From Eubacteriales bacterium (GTDB lineage: Bacteria > Bacillota > Clostridia > Oscillospirales > Oscillospiraceae), in contig JAUNSH010000005.1 of NCBI GenBank assembly GCA_030539285.1, positions 1 to 64,000 of the forward strand: a DNA stretch of 64,000 bases, read 5' to 3'. Below the pieces are notes generated by a model. The model had not been told where the DNA came from. It ran no database searches and saw only the letters and a program-made list of their open reading frames with translations. Positions within the stretch are counted from its first letter, which is position 1. Every line of letters begins with the position of its first letter. Shown in pieces: positions 48,921 to 57,270 of the stretch. The translations under genes were made by a program, and so were the position numbers.

Positions 48921-50252
48921 ATGTGGGCGGCTTTGCGTAATCGAAAACTATCCTCCTCACAGATCATCCTCTTCGGCTTTTTGTTGGTGATCCTGGCGGG
49001 GGCGCTGCTGCTCATGCTGCCGGTTTCCGCGGCGGCAGGGGAGGGGACGCCCTTTCTCGACTGCCTGTTCACTTCCACCTCGGCGGTCTGCGTCACGGGA
49101 CTGATCGTGTACGACACGGCCACCCACTGGTCGGTCTTTGGGCAGGTCGTGATTTTACTGCTCATTCAGATCGGCGGCATGGGCGTGGTCACCGTTGCCG
49201 TGGCCATCACCATGGCCTCTGGAAAACGAATTTCCCTGATGCAGCGCAGCACCATGCAGGATGCCATTTCCGCCCCACAGGTGGGCGGCATTGTTCGGTT
49301 CACCGGGTTTATCCTGAAGGGGATTTTCCTGTTTGAACTGCTTGGCGCTCTGGCACTGATGACGGTGTTCGTGCCGGAACAGGGCCTGCGGGGCGTCAGG
49401 CTGGCGGTGTTTCATTCCGTCTCCGCTTTCTGCAACGCGGGCTTTGACCTGATGGGCACCCGGGCACCTTTTTCTTCTCTGGCGGCCTATAATCAGAATC
49501 CAGTGGTGAACATTACGGTGATGCTGCTGATCGTCATTGGCGGCATCGGCTTTCTGACCTGGCAGGACATTCGGTATAATGGCCTGCATATCCATCGCTA
49601 CCGGATGCAGAGCAAGGTGATTTTGTCCGTCACCGGCGTTTTGATCGTGCTTCCGGCGCTGTACTTCTATTTTGCGGAATTTAACGAACTGCCCTTCGAC
49701 CAGCGGTTCTGGGGCTCCCTGTTTCAGGCGGTGACCCCGAGAACGGCGGGCTTCAACACTCTGGACCTGACCGGGCTGAGTGAAGTCGGAAAGATGGTGA
49801 TGTGCCTTCTGATGCTCATTGGCGGCAGTCCAGGCTCCACGGCAGGCGGTATGAAGACCACCACCCTGGCAGTGCTGGTGTCCTGCTCCGTTGCGGTGTT
49901 CCGCAAGCGGGCAAACGGGCAGTTTTATGGCCGGAGGATCGCGGACGAAACCGTGAAAAATGCTGTCACTGTGTTCTTAATGTATATCGCCCTGTTCCTC
50001 GGGGGCGGTATGGTCATCAGCGCCGCCGAGGGCCTGCCGCTGCTGAACTGCCTGTTCGAAAGCGCGTCGGCAGTGGGCACGGTGGGGCTGAGTCTTGGTA
50101 TCACGCCCGGACTGGGCACGGTTTCCAGACTGGTGCTCATCGCGCTGATGTTCTTCGGAAGAGTGGGTGGGCTGACGCTGATTTTTGCCACGCTGCCTGC
50201 CAAGAAAAACACCCTCTCCAAACTGCCGCTGGAGAAGATCACGGTTGGATAA
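48921..50252 (+). CDS. ktrB: Potassium uptake protein KtrB (TrkH family)
   Basis: A 443-residue potassium channel-like transporter made of four helix-pore-helix repeats. The filter segments are TSTSAVCVTGL (about 50-60), SAFCNAGFDL (about 169-178), GGSPGSTAGG with KTTT (about 301-314) and SASAVGTVGLSLG (about 385-397). KtrB forms the membrane dimer opened by the cytosolic KtrA ring, encoded next. GGGGGCCGGGCC precedes the ATG; no standard AGGAGG is evident. Confidence 0.94.
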   Translation: MWAALRNRKLSSSQIILFGFLLVILAGALLLMLPVSAAAGEGTPFLDCLFTSTSAVCVTGLIVYDTATHWSVFGQVVILLLIQIGGMGVVTVAVAITMASGKRISLMQRSTMQDAISAPQVGGIVRFTGFILKGIFLFELLGALALMTVFVPEQGLRGVRLAVFHSVSAFCNAGFDLMGTRAPFSSLAAYNQNPVVNITVMLLIVIGGIGFLTWQDIRYNGLHIHRYRMQSKVILSVTGVLIVLPALYFYFAEFNELPFDQRFWGSLFQAVTPRTAGFNTLDLTGLSEVGKMVMCLLMLIGGSPGSTAGGMKTTTLAVLVSCSVAVFRKRANGQFYGRRIADETVKNAVTVFLMYIALFLGGGMVISAAEGLPLLNCLFESASAVGTVGLSLGITPGLGTVSRLVLIALMFFGRVGGLTLIFATLPAKKNTLSKLPLEKITVG

Positions 50253-50287
50253 ACAAAAATGAATTGACAGTTGTGTTTCAAAGAAAT

Positions 50288-50317
50288 TGTAGGGCGGGAG
50301 CCTGTCCCTGCCCTACA
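50288..50317. repeat. Hairpin TGTAGGGC...GCCCTACA between ktrB and ktrA
   Basis: 8-bp perfect arms 50288-50295 and 50310-50317 with a GC-rich loop, preceded by the GAATTGACAGTTGT motif also found at 48767. It resembles short palindromic intergenic repeats of gut Clostridia. Confidence 0.55.
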
Positions 50318-50351
50318 CTGGGATGCCGCAATACGAACGGGAGGCTATATC

Positions 50352-50999
50352 ATGAAATCAATCATGCTCATCGGCTTGGGCCGGTTTGGAAAACACATCG
50401 CCATGAAGCTCCGGGAACTGAACCATCAGGTCATGGCGGTGGACCATAAGGAGGAACGGGTGCAGGAGATCCTGCCCTATGTCACCAACGCCCAGATCGG
50501 TGACAGCACCAACGAGGACTTCCTGCGTTCCCTGGGTGTGGACAATTACGATGTGTGCATCGTGGCCATCGGAGACGATTTCCAAAGCTCTCTGGAAACC
50601 ACGTCTTTGCTGAAAGAACTGGGGGCGCGTAGAGTGGTATCCCGGGCGGCTACGGATGTGCAGGAAAAGTTCCTGCTGCGCAACGGCGCCGACGAGGTGG
50701 TCTACCCGGAAAAGCAGCTGGCCCGGTGGACAGCCATTCGGTGCAGCGCCGATCATATTCTTGATTACATCGAGATCGACAAGGAGCATGCGATTTTTGA
50801 GGTCAGCATCCCCAGGGCCTGGCTGGGCAAGACCGTGGGACAGGTGGACATCCGCAAAAAGTACGGCATCAACATTCTGGCAGTGAAGACCGGCCAGAAG
50901 CTGAACGCCTTTATCACCTCGGATACGCCGCTTTCTGAGGAAAAGACCCTGATGGTCATGGGAAAGTACAAGGATCTGCAAAAATGCTTCAAGATTTGA
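50352..50999 (+). CDS. ktrA: Potassium uptake regulatory subunit KtrA (TrkA-N/TrkA-C)
   Basis: A 215-residue RCK protein. The Rossmann fold has MLIGLGRFGKHIA (about 5-17) and the acidic VDHKEE end of the second strand for NAD(H)/ATP binding, and a C-terminal RCK_C domain (about 135-215). ATG 50352 has GGGAGG about 7 nt upstream; the frame from 50271 includes repeat DNA and is too long. Together with KtrB it forms a complete Ktr system. Confidence 0.94.
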   Translation: MKSIMLIGLGRFGKHIAMKLRELNHQVMAVDHKEERVQEILPYVTNAQIGDSTNEDFLRSLGVDNYDVCIVAIGDDFQSSLETTSLLKELGARRVVSRAATDVQEKFLLRNGADEVVYPEKQLARWTAIRCSADHILDYIEIDKEHAIFEVSIPRAWLGKTVGQVDIRKKYGINILAVKTGQKLNAFITSDTPLSEEKTLMVMGKYKDLQKCFKI

Positions 51000-51030
51000 C
51001 ATGGGTTTCTTTTGGAAGGGAGGAACAGAT

Positions 51031-51459
51031 ATGTGGGCCATTTTGGCGTTGATCGCGTTTTTGGCGGGACAGGTATATCTGTTCCGCAGTCTTGGAAAAG
51101 TCGACAGCCTTCTCGCGCGGCAGGAGGAGCCGGAGGAAAAAGAGGTTCTTTCCCTTGCCTTTGCGGACCCTGCAGCGGCGGAGCAGATGGCCCGGCTGCT
51201 GGCGGAATTTTCACGGGAGAATCCGGATGTCGAGATGGTGCTGCACACAGACCCGGCTGTGCAGGAGGCTGTGTATGAAGGGCGGGCGGCCGTTGGTTTC
51301 CTGCCGGGGAACGGCCGTTCTCTGCATGGCCTGAGCAGCTGCGCTGTTGAGCTTGCGGGGCTTGCTGCCCAGCAGGTCATCTGGAAAACCGGCCTGCAGT
51401 CGGACTGCGCCGCGGCATTCCTGCGGTATCTGCGGCAAAGCGGTGGAAATTCCCTGTAG
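51031..51459 (+). CDS. Small membrane-anchored protein between KtrA and KdpD-like genes
   Basis: A 142-residue protein with one N-terminal membrane helix (MWAILALIAFLAGQVYLF), a charged stretch rich in E (about 32-42) and a compact alpha/beta domain of about 100 residues (LAFADPAAAEQMARLL to AAFLRYLRQ). No family recognised. ATG 51031 is 6 nt after GGGAGGA; ATG 51001 in the same frame is less likely. Position suggests an accessory of the potassium regulation module. Confidence 0.65.
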   Translation: MWAILALIAFLAGQVYLFRSLGKVDSLLARQEEPEEKEVLSLAFADPAAAEQMARLLAEFSRENPDVEMVLHTDPAVQEAVYEGRAAVGFLPGNGRSLHGLSSCAVELAGLAAQQVIWKTGLQSDCAAAFLRYLRQSGGNSL

Positions 51460-51497
51460 CCTGTGATATAATGGCGAAAAAGGAAGGGGGTGTCCCA

Positions 51498-53327
51498 ATG
51501 GAGCAGCCAAAAGATCATATTCTGGCCTGCCTGTCGTCGGCACCGTCCAATGCCAAGATCATCCGCACCGCCGCCACCATGGCCCAGGCCTTCCATTGCA
51601 GCTTCACAGCCCTGTTCGTCCAGACCCCCAGCTATGAAGCCATGCCGGACGCCGACCGGGAGCGGCTCCGGGCCAATGTAAGGCTGGCCCAATCTCTGGG
51701 TGCGGCGGTGGAGACGGTGTTCGGTGACGATGTATCCTATCAGATCGCGGAGTACGCAAGGCTCTCCGGGGTGACAAAAATCGTCATCGGCAGAAGTACG
51801 GTGACGAGAAAGCACCCCTGGAGCAAGCCCACTCTGACGGAAAAACTCATCGCCATCGCCCCAAATATGGACATCCACATCATCCCGGACGCCAGTGTGG
51901 ACGGTACCTACCGTTCTCAAAAAGCCAGTGGAAAAGCGGATTTTCCCACACTTGCGCGGGACTGGGCGGTATCGCTGGGGATTTTGTGCCTTGCCACGGT
52001 GATGGGCTATGCCTTTTCTCAGGTGGGCTTTACGGAGGCGAATATCATCGCCATCTATCTGTTGGCGGTGCTGCTGACCTCGATGGCTACCTCTACCCGC
52101 AGCAGCTACGTTTTGTCCGCTGTGGGCAGCGTGGTGGTGTTCAACTTTTTCTTCACCAGCCCCCGGTTTTCCCTGCGGGTCTATGAGCACGGCGCACCCA
52201 TGACCTTCCTGATTATGATCGTGGCGGCGCTGATCGTGGGCACCCTGACAGACCGGCTGAAAAGCCAGGTCAAGCAGTCCACCCGGGCGGCCTACCGTAC
52301 CAACCTGCTGTTTGAGACCAACCAGATGCTGCAAAAGGCTGCCACGGAGGAGGAAATCTTTCAGGCAGCTCAGACCCAGCTGCACAAGCTGTCTGACCGG
52401 GAGCTGGCGGTGCACCCCGGCATCACCACCGGCGGAAAGCGTAACTCCACCATCTATTTGATCAAAACCGCCGCAAAGGTCTACGGCAGCGTGGTCATGG
52501 ATGGGTCGGAATCTCTGGAAGCCTTTGAAAACAGCGTTCTGCTGTCCATCCTGGGCGAGTGCGCCCTGGCGCTGGAAAATATGCGCAACGCCAAGGAGAA
52601 GGAGGAAGCAAAGCTGCTGGCGGAGAACGAAAAGCTCCGTTCCAACCTGCTGCGCTCCATCTCCCACGATCTGCGCACGCCGCTGACTGCCATTTCCGGC
52701 AACGCGGGCATTCTGCTGTCTGACAGTGAGAGTCTGTCCCCGGAGACCAGAAACCAGATGTACAGCGATATCTACGACGACGCGGCGTGGCTATATAATC
52801 TGGTGGAAAACCTGCTGGCGGTGACCCGGATCGAGGAAGGCCACATGAAGCTGAATACCCAGCCCCAGCTGGTGGAGGAAATGGTTTCCGAGGCCTTGCA
52901 GCACATCAGCCGCAAAAAATCGGAGCATATCATTACGGTGTCCCATTGCGATGAACTGCTTCTGGCAAAATGCGATGCCCGGCTCATTGTGCAGGTGGTC
53001 ATCAATCTGGTGGACAACGCCATCAAGTATACCCCCGCCGGCTCTCACATTGCTATCACCACAAAGGGGGAGGGCAGCTGCGCGGTAGTTTCCGTGGCGG
53101 ATGACGGCCCCGGTATCTCCGACGGGGAAAAGGAGCGAATTTTCCAGATGTTCTATACCGGCAGCAACCCCATTGCGGACAGCCGCCGTTCTCTGGGGCT
53201 GGGGCTGGGCCTGTGCAAATCCATCATCACTGCCCACGGCGGAGAAATTTCCGTTGCCGACAACCGGCCCAAGGGCACCGTGTTTACCTTTACAGTTCCC
53301 TCCGGGGAGGTGAAAGTCCATGAATAA
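51498..53327 (+). CDS. kdpD: KdpD-like sensor histidine kinase lacking the N-terminal KdpD domain
   Basis: A 609-residue sensor. It starts with a universal-stress-protein domain (about 8-135, ILACLSSAPSNAKIIRTAA, IVIGRSTVT), then the four-helix DUF4118 membrane domain (about 155-255), a GAF-like part (about 275-365), the HisKA domain with SISHDLRTPLTAI (His about 389) and the HATPase (NLVDNAIKYTP, DDGPGI, LGLGLGLCKSI). The classical 200-residue N-terminal KdpD domain with Walker motifs is absent. ATG 51498 follows GGAAGGGGG at 8 nt. Overlaps kdpE by 8 bases. Confidence 0.9.
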   Translation: MEQPKDHILACLSSAPSNAKIIRTAATMAQAFHCSFTALFVQTPSYEAMPDADRERLRANVRLAQSLGAAVETVFGDDVSYQIAEYARLSGVTKIVIGRSTVTRKHPWSKPTLTEKLIAIAPNMDIHIIPDASVDGTYRSQKASGKADFPTLARDWAVSLGILCLATVMGYAFSQVGFTEANIIAIYLLAVLLTSMATSTRSSYVLSAVGSVVVFNFFFTSPRFSLRVYEHGAPMTFLIMIVAALIVGTLTDRLKSQVKQSTRAAYRTNLLFETNQMLQKAATEEEIFQAAQTQLHKLSDRELAVHPGITTGGKRNSTIYLIKTAAKVYGSVVMDGSESLEAFENSVLLSILGECALALENMRNAKEKEEAKLLAENEKLRSNLLRSISHDLRTPLTAISGNAGILLSDSESLSPETRNQMYSDIYDDAAWLYNLVENLLAVTRIEEGHMKLNTQPQLVEEMVSEALQHISRKKSEHIITVSHCDELLLAKCDARLIVQVVINLVDNAIKYTPAGSHIAITTKGEGSCAVVSVADDGPGISDGEKERIFQMFYTGSNPIADSRRSLGLGLGLCKSIITAHGGEISVADNRPKGTVFTFTVPSGEVKVHE

Positions 53328-54009
53328 GCCCCTGATTCTGGTGGTGGAGGACGACGGCACCGTCCGCAATCTCATCACCACTACCTTAAAATCCAATGAA
53401 TACCGCTATATTACCGCGTCCGATGGGGAATCCGCCATTGCCGCCGCTTCCACCCAGCAGCCGGACATTGTGCTGCTGGATCTGGGCCTGCCGGACATCG
53501 ACGGGGTGGAGGTCATCAAGCGCATCCGATGCTGGTCCCAGATGCCTATTATCGTCATCAGCGCCCGCAGCGAGGATGCCGATAAGATCGCCGCGCTGGA
53601 CGCCGGGGCGGACGACTATCTTACCAAGCCCTTCTCCGTGGCGGAGCTGCTGGCCCGGCTGCGGGTGACTCAGCGCAGGCTCACGGCGCTGGAGAGCAAA
53701 ACAGGGGAGTCCATTTTTCACAACGGCAGCCTGACGATCGACTACGGAGCGGGCTGTGCCTATCTGGACGGAAACGCTCTGAAGCTGACGCCTACGGAGT
53801 ATAAGCTCCTGTGTCTGCTTGCCAAGGACGTGGGCAAGGTGTTGACCCACACCTACCTGACCGACAAGATTTGGGGCAGCTGCTGGGAAAGCGACATGGC
53901 ATCTCTGCGGGTACATATGGCGACCCTGCGGAAAAAGCTGGAAAAAGACCCGGATACCCAGTATATCCAAACCCACATCGGCATCGGCTATAGAATGCTG
54001 AAATTGTAA
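53320..54009 (+). CDS. kdpE: KdpE-like response regulator
   Basis: A 229-residue OmpR/PhoB-type regulator. Receiver domain 1-120: acidic VVEDDGT (about 8-14), phospho-acceptor Asp in VLLDLGLPD (about 54), Lys in YLTKPFS (about 103). Winged helix about 130-227, with LTPTEYKLLCLLAKDVGKVLTH and RVHMATLRKKLEKDP. No KdpFABC genes are nearby, so its likely target is ktr or another locus. Confidence 0.93.
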   Translation: MNKPLILVVEDDGTVRNLITTTLKSNEYRYITASDGESAIAAASTQQPDIVLLDLGLPDIDGVEVIKRIRCWSQMPIIVISARSEDADKIAALDAGADDYLTKPFSVAELLARLRVTQRRLTALESKTGESIFHNGSLTIDYGAGCAYLDGNALKLTPTEYKLLCLLAKDVGKVLTHTYLTDKIWGSCWESDMASLRVHMATLRKKLEKDPDTQYIQTHIGIGYRMLKL

Positions 54010-54013
54010 AAAA

Positions 54014-54127
54014 GCTCCCATTGAGGGGAGCTGCTGAGCGCAGCGAAGCTGAGGGGTGTTGTGCCTTCGACTATGGAGGCACCCCTCAGTCACGGCTGAC
54101 GCCGTGCCAGCTCCCCTAACAGGGGAG
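54014..54127. repeat. Composite multi-hairpin intergenic repeat
   Basis: Four stems in 114 bp: GCTCCC...GGGAGC (54014-54031), GAGGGGTG (54051-54058) with CACCCCTC (54080-54087), CACGGCTGACGCCGTG (54091-54106) and GCTCCCCTAACAGGGGAGC (54109-54127). The outermost arms match each other too. This organisation is typical of repeats scattered in Oscillospiraceae genomes; here it also ends kdpE transcription. Confidence 0.75.
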
Positions 54128-54213
54128 CCTTTTGAATCATAGCAAAAAACTGGCCGAAAGGTGGCGCTTTTTTGTGAAAAACCGAAAAAAAGTTGAAATG
54201 GCCCCGGGTTGTG

Positions 54214-54242
54214 TTGACAAACTGTGAATTTTGGATTACCAT
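54214..54242 (+). promoter_or_regulatory. Promoter of the BMP lipoprotein/ABC operon
   Basis: TTGACA (54214-54219), 17-bp spacer, TACCAT (54237-54242). The transcript would have a leader of about 100 nt before ATG 54352; no recognised riboswitch is visible in it. Confidence 0.8.
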
Positions 54243-54351
54243 GCTATCTGTACGCTTCTTTTTCTGCCAGAAGTTGCTTCCGCTGCTAAAACGGATGTTT
54301 CTTGCTGGCAACAAACGCACATACACAGAAAATTTTAGGAGGAATAAGAAC

Positions 54352-55611
54352 ATGAAAAAGATTCTGTCTCTGGCTCTGGTTCTGGTCATGGTGCTGGGTC
54401 TTGCCGCCTGCGGCGGCAATACTGCTGCCCCCGCTGCAACCGAAGCCGCCGCTCCTGCCGCTGAGGCTCCCGCTGCCGAAGCTCCCGCCGCTGCCGCCAA
54501 TGTGAAGCTGGGCTTCATCTTCCTGCACGACGAGAACTCCACCTATGACCTGAACTTCATGAACGGTGCCAAGGAAGCCTGCGCCGCTCTGGGCCTGACT
54601 GAGGATCAGTACATCTTCCGTACCAACATCCCCGAAGGCCAGGAGTGCTATGACGCCGCCTGCGAGCTGGCTGACGCCGGCTGCAACATCATCTTCGCTG
54701 ACTCCTTCGGCCATGAGGACTACATGATCCAGGCCGCTATGGAGTTCCCTGATGTCCAGTTCTGCCACGCCACCGGCACCAAGGCCCACACCCAGGGGCT
54801 GAGCAACTACCACAACGCTTTCGCTGCTATTTACGAGGGCCGTTACCTGGCTGGCGTTGCCGCCGGTATGAAGCTGAACGAGATGATCGAGGCCGGCGAG
54901 TTCACCGCTGAGGAAGCCAAGATGGGTTACGTGGGCGCTTTCACCTACGCTGAAGTCGTTTCCGGCTACACCAGCTTCTATCTGGGCGCCAAGTCCGTCT
55001 GTCCCAGCGTGACCATGGAGGTCACCTTCACCGGTTCCTGGTATGACGAGACCGCCGAGAAGGAAGGCGCCAACAAGCTGATCGCGGGTGGCGCTAAGCT
55101 GATCTCTCAGCACGCTGACTCCATGGGCGCTCCCACTGCCTGCGAGACCGCCGGTGTGCCCAACGTCTCCTACAACGGCTCCACCGTTGCCGCCTGCCCT
55201 AACACCTTCATCGTTTCTTCCCGCATCAACTGGGCACCCTACTATGAGTACGTGGTGAACTGCGTTATGAACGGGGAAGCCATTGCCGCTGACTGGACCG
55301 GCACCATCGCCACCGGCTCCGTTGTGCTGACCGACATCAACGAGCAGGCCGCTGCCGCCGGCACTGCCGACAAGGTCGCCGAGGTCAAGGCTGACATCGA
55401 GGCCGGCAATCTGCACGTCTTCGACGTTTCCACCTTCACCGTGGGCGGCGAGACCATCAGCAGCTACATGGCTGACGTGGACACCGATCCCGCTTACACC
55501 CCCGACACCGAGGTCGTGGAGAACGGCTACTTTAGCGAGTCTACCAAGCGTTCCGCGCCTTACTTCGATATTCAGATCGACGGCATCACTCTGCTGGATA
55601 CCGCGTTCTAA
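54352..55611 (+). CDS. BMP family (Med/PnrA-like) substrate-binding lipoprotein
   Basis: A 419-residue lipoprotein: signal peptide, lipobox LAAC (Cys about 20), an Ala/Pro/Glu-rich linker (about 25-50) and a periplasmic-binding-protein-like fold. VKLGFIFLHDENSTYDLNFMNGAKEA (in two stretches from 52), NIIFADSFGHEDYM, GYVGAFTYAEVVSGYTSFYLGA and SQHADSMGAP are BMP-family positions. Such proteins bind nucleosides or related small ligands outside the cell. AGGAGGAATAAGAAC precedes the ATG. Confidence 0.93.
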   Translation: MKKILSLALVLVMVLGLAACGGNTAAPAATEAAAPAAEAPAAEAPAAAANVKLGFIFLHDENSTYDLNFMNGAKEACAALGLTEDQYIFRTNIPEGQECYDAACELADAGCNIIFADSFGHEDYMIQAAMEFPDVQFCHATGTKAHTQGLSNYHNAFAAIYEGRYLAGVAAGMKLNEMIEAGEFTAEEAKMGYVGAFTYAEVVSGYTSFYLGAKSVCPSVTMEVTFTGSWYDETAEKEGANKLIAGGAKLISQHADSMGAPTACETAGVPNVSYNGSTVAACPNTFIVSSRINWAPYYEYVVNCVMNGEAIAADWTGTIATGSVVLTDINEQAAAAGTADKVAEVKADIEAGNLHVFDVSTFTVGGETISSYMADVDTDPAYTPDTEVVENGYFSESTKRSAPYFDIQIDGITLLDTAF

Positions 55612-55626
55612 GTTGTTACAGAATCT

Positions 55627-55650
55627 GGGAGGCCCCTTTTGGGGCTTCCC
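55627..55650 (+). terminator. Attenuator hairpin after the lipoprotein gene
   Basis: GGGAGGCCCC faces TGGGGCTTCCC with one G-T pair (55627-55650). Followed by ATTCT only, so partial termination is likely, leaving more transcript for the binding protein than for the ABC subunits. Confidence 0.6.
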
Positions 55651-55659
55651 ATTCTCTGC

Positions 55660-55704
55660 TGCAAAGGGCAGCGCAGTGAGCTCTTCGCCGCGCTGCCCTT
55701 TGCA
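55660..55704 (+). promoter_or_regulatory. 15-bp hairpin before the ABC ATPase start
   Basis: Perfect arms TGCAAAGGGCAGCGC (55660-55674) and its complement (55690-55704) with a 15-nt loop, ending 15 bp before the ribosome site. It could set mRNA stability or expression ratio between lipoprotein and ATPase. Confidence 0.55.
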
Positions 55705-55734
55705 ACATGGAAATATATAAGGAGTGTGAACCCT

Positions 55735-57270
55735 TTGGAAAATAAAACTGCCGCAGTGCAAATGCGGGACATCACCAAACGATTCGGCACCGTCCTTGCC
55801 AACGATCGGGTCTGGCTGGACATTTATAAGGGTGAGATCTTAGCTCTGCTGGGTGAAAACGGCAGCGGCAAGACGACCCTCATGAATATGCTCTCCGGTA
55901 TCTACTTCCCGGACGAGGGCCAGATCTTCATTGGCGGGCAGGAAGCAGTGATCCGTTCCCCCAGAGATGCTTTCGGCTACGGCATCGGCATGATCCATCA
56001 GCACTTCAAGCTGGTGGATGTCCTCACCGCCGCCGAGAACATTGTGCTGGGCCTGAAGGAGCCGGGGCGTCTGAACATGGACGCGGTGGCGAAAAAGGTC
56101 AAGGCCATCTGCGACACCTATGGCTTCGATGTGGACCCCAACCAGAAGATCTACAATATGTCCGTCTCCCAGAAGCAAACCGTGGAGATCGTCAAGGTGC
56201 TCTACCGTGGAGCGGACATCCTGATCCTGGACGAGCCTACTGCCGTTCTGACCCCTCAGGAGACGGAGAAGCTGTTCGCTGTTCTGCGGAATATGCGGGA
56301 CGCGGGCAAGGCCATTGTCATTATCACTCATAAAATGCACGAGGTGGAGGAGCTGTCCGACCGGGTGGCTATTCTGCGCCATGGCCAGTTTGTCGGCGAT
56401 ATGCTCACTGCCAAGACCAACGCCCAGGAGATGACCAACATGATGGTGGGCCGCCCTGTGACGCTGAACATTGAGCGCCCCGACCCGGTGGACTCTAAAC
56501 CCCGGGTGGAGGTCAAGGGCCTGACCGTCCGGGATATGGAAGGCACCCTCAAGCTGGAGGACGTGAGCTTCACCATCAACAGCGGCGAGATTTTAGGCAT
56601 CGCGGGTATTTCCGGCTGCGGTCAGAAAGAGCTGCTGGAATCCATCGCCGGCTTGCAGCCCGTGGAAAAGGGAAGCATTTGCTATGTGGCCGATGACGGC
56701 ACCCGGGAGGAGCTGGTGGGTAAGGACCCCCTGCGTATTGCGGACATGGGCGTGTGCCTGTCCTTCGTACCGGAGGATCGGCTGGGCATGGGCCTTGTCG
56801 GCAGCATGGACTTGACCGATAATATGATGCTACGCTCCTTCCGTAAGGGGAAATCCTTCTTTACTGACAGAAAGAAGCCCCGTCAGTTGGCGGAAAAGGT
56901 GGTCAAGGATCTGGAGGTCGTGACCCCCAGCGTCAGTACCCCGGTGCGCCGGCTGTCCGGCGGCAACGTCCAGAAGGTGCTGGTGGGCCGGGAGATCGCC
57001 TCCGCACCCAGCGTTCTGCTGACGGCCTATGCCGTCCGGGGACTGGACATCAACGCCTCCTATACCATTTATGACCTCATTAACCAGCAAAAGAAGGCCG
57101 GTGTGGCGGTGGTTTATGTGGGCGAAGATCTGGATGTGCTGCTGGAGCTGTGCGACCGAATTCTGGTGCTGTGCGGCGGAAAGGTCAGCGGCATCGTAGA
57201 GGGCCGCGGCGCGTCCAAGCCTGATGTGGGTATGATGATGACACGGCTGGGAGGAAAGAAAAATGCGTAA
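55735..57270 (+). CDS. Nucleoside-type ABC transporter ATPase, TTG start
   Basis: A 511-residue protein with two ATPase domains, as in the sugar/nucleoside class. First half: GENGSGKTT Walker A (about 40-48), MSVSQKQ signature, ILILDEPTAVL Walker B (about 162-172). Second half: GISGCGQKE (degenerate Walker A, about 291), LSGGNVQKVLVGRE signature (about 407) and SVLLTAYAVRGLD in place of a normal Walker B. The start is TTG 55735, with AAGGAG about 10 nt upstream; in-frame GTG 55726 is too near and ATG 55762 lacks a site. Follows the BMP lipoprotein. Confidence 0.93.
   Translation: MENKTAAVQMRDITKRFGTVLANDRVWLDIYKGEILALLGENGSGKTTLMNMLSGIYFPDEGQIFIGGQEAVIRSPRDAFGYGIGMIHQHFKLVDVLTAAENIVLGLKEPGRLNMDAVAKKVKAICDTYGFDVDPNQKIYNMSVSQKQTVEIVKVLYRGADILILDEPTAVLTPQETEKLFAVLRNMRDAGKAIVIITHKMHEVEELSDRVAILRHGQFVGDMLTAKTNAQEMTNMMVGRPVTLNIERPDPVDSKPRVEVKGLTVRDMEGTLKLEDVSFTINSGEILGIAGISGCGQKELLESIAGLQPVEKGSICYVADDGTREELVGKDPLRIADMGVCLSFVPEDRLGMGLVGSMDLTDNMMLRSFRKGKSFFTDRKKPRQLAEKVVKDLEVVTPSVSTPVRRLSGGNVQKVLVGREIASAPSVLLTAYAVRGLDINASYTIYDLINQQKKAGVAVVYVGEDLDVLLELCDRILVLCGGKVSGIVEGRGASKPDVGMMMTRLGGKKNA

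Noticed and set aside
54243..54351. Purine or other riboswitch in the leader of the BMP/ABC operon
   Set aside because: The conserved core and three-way junction of purine or related riboswitches could not be found; only ordinary leader sequence was seen.
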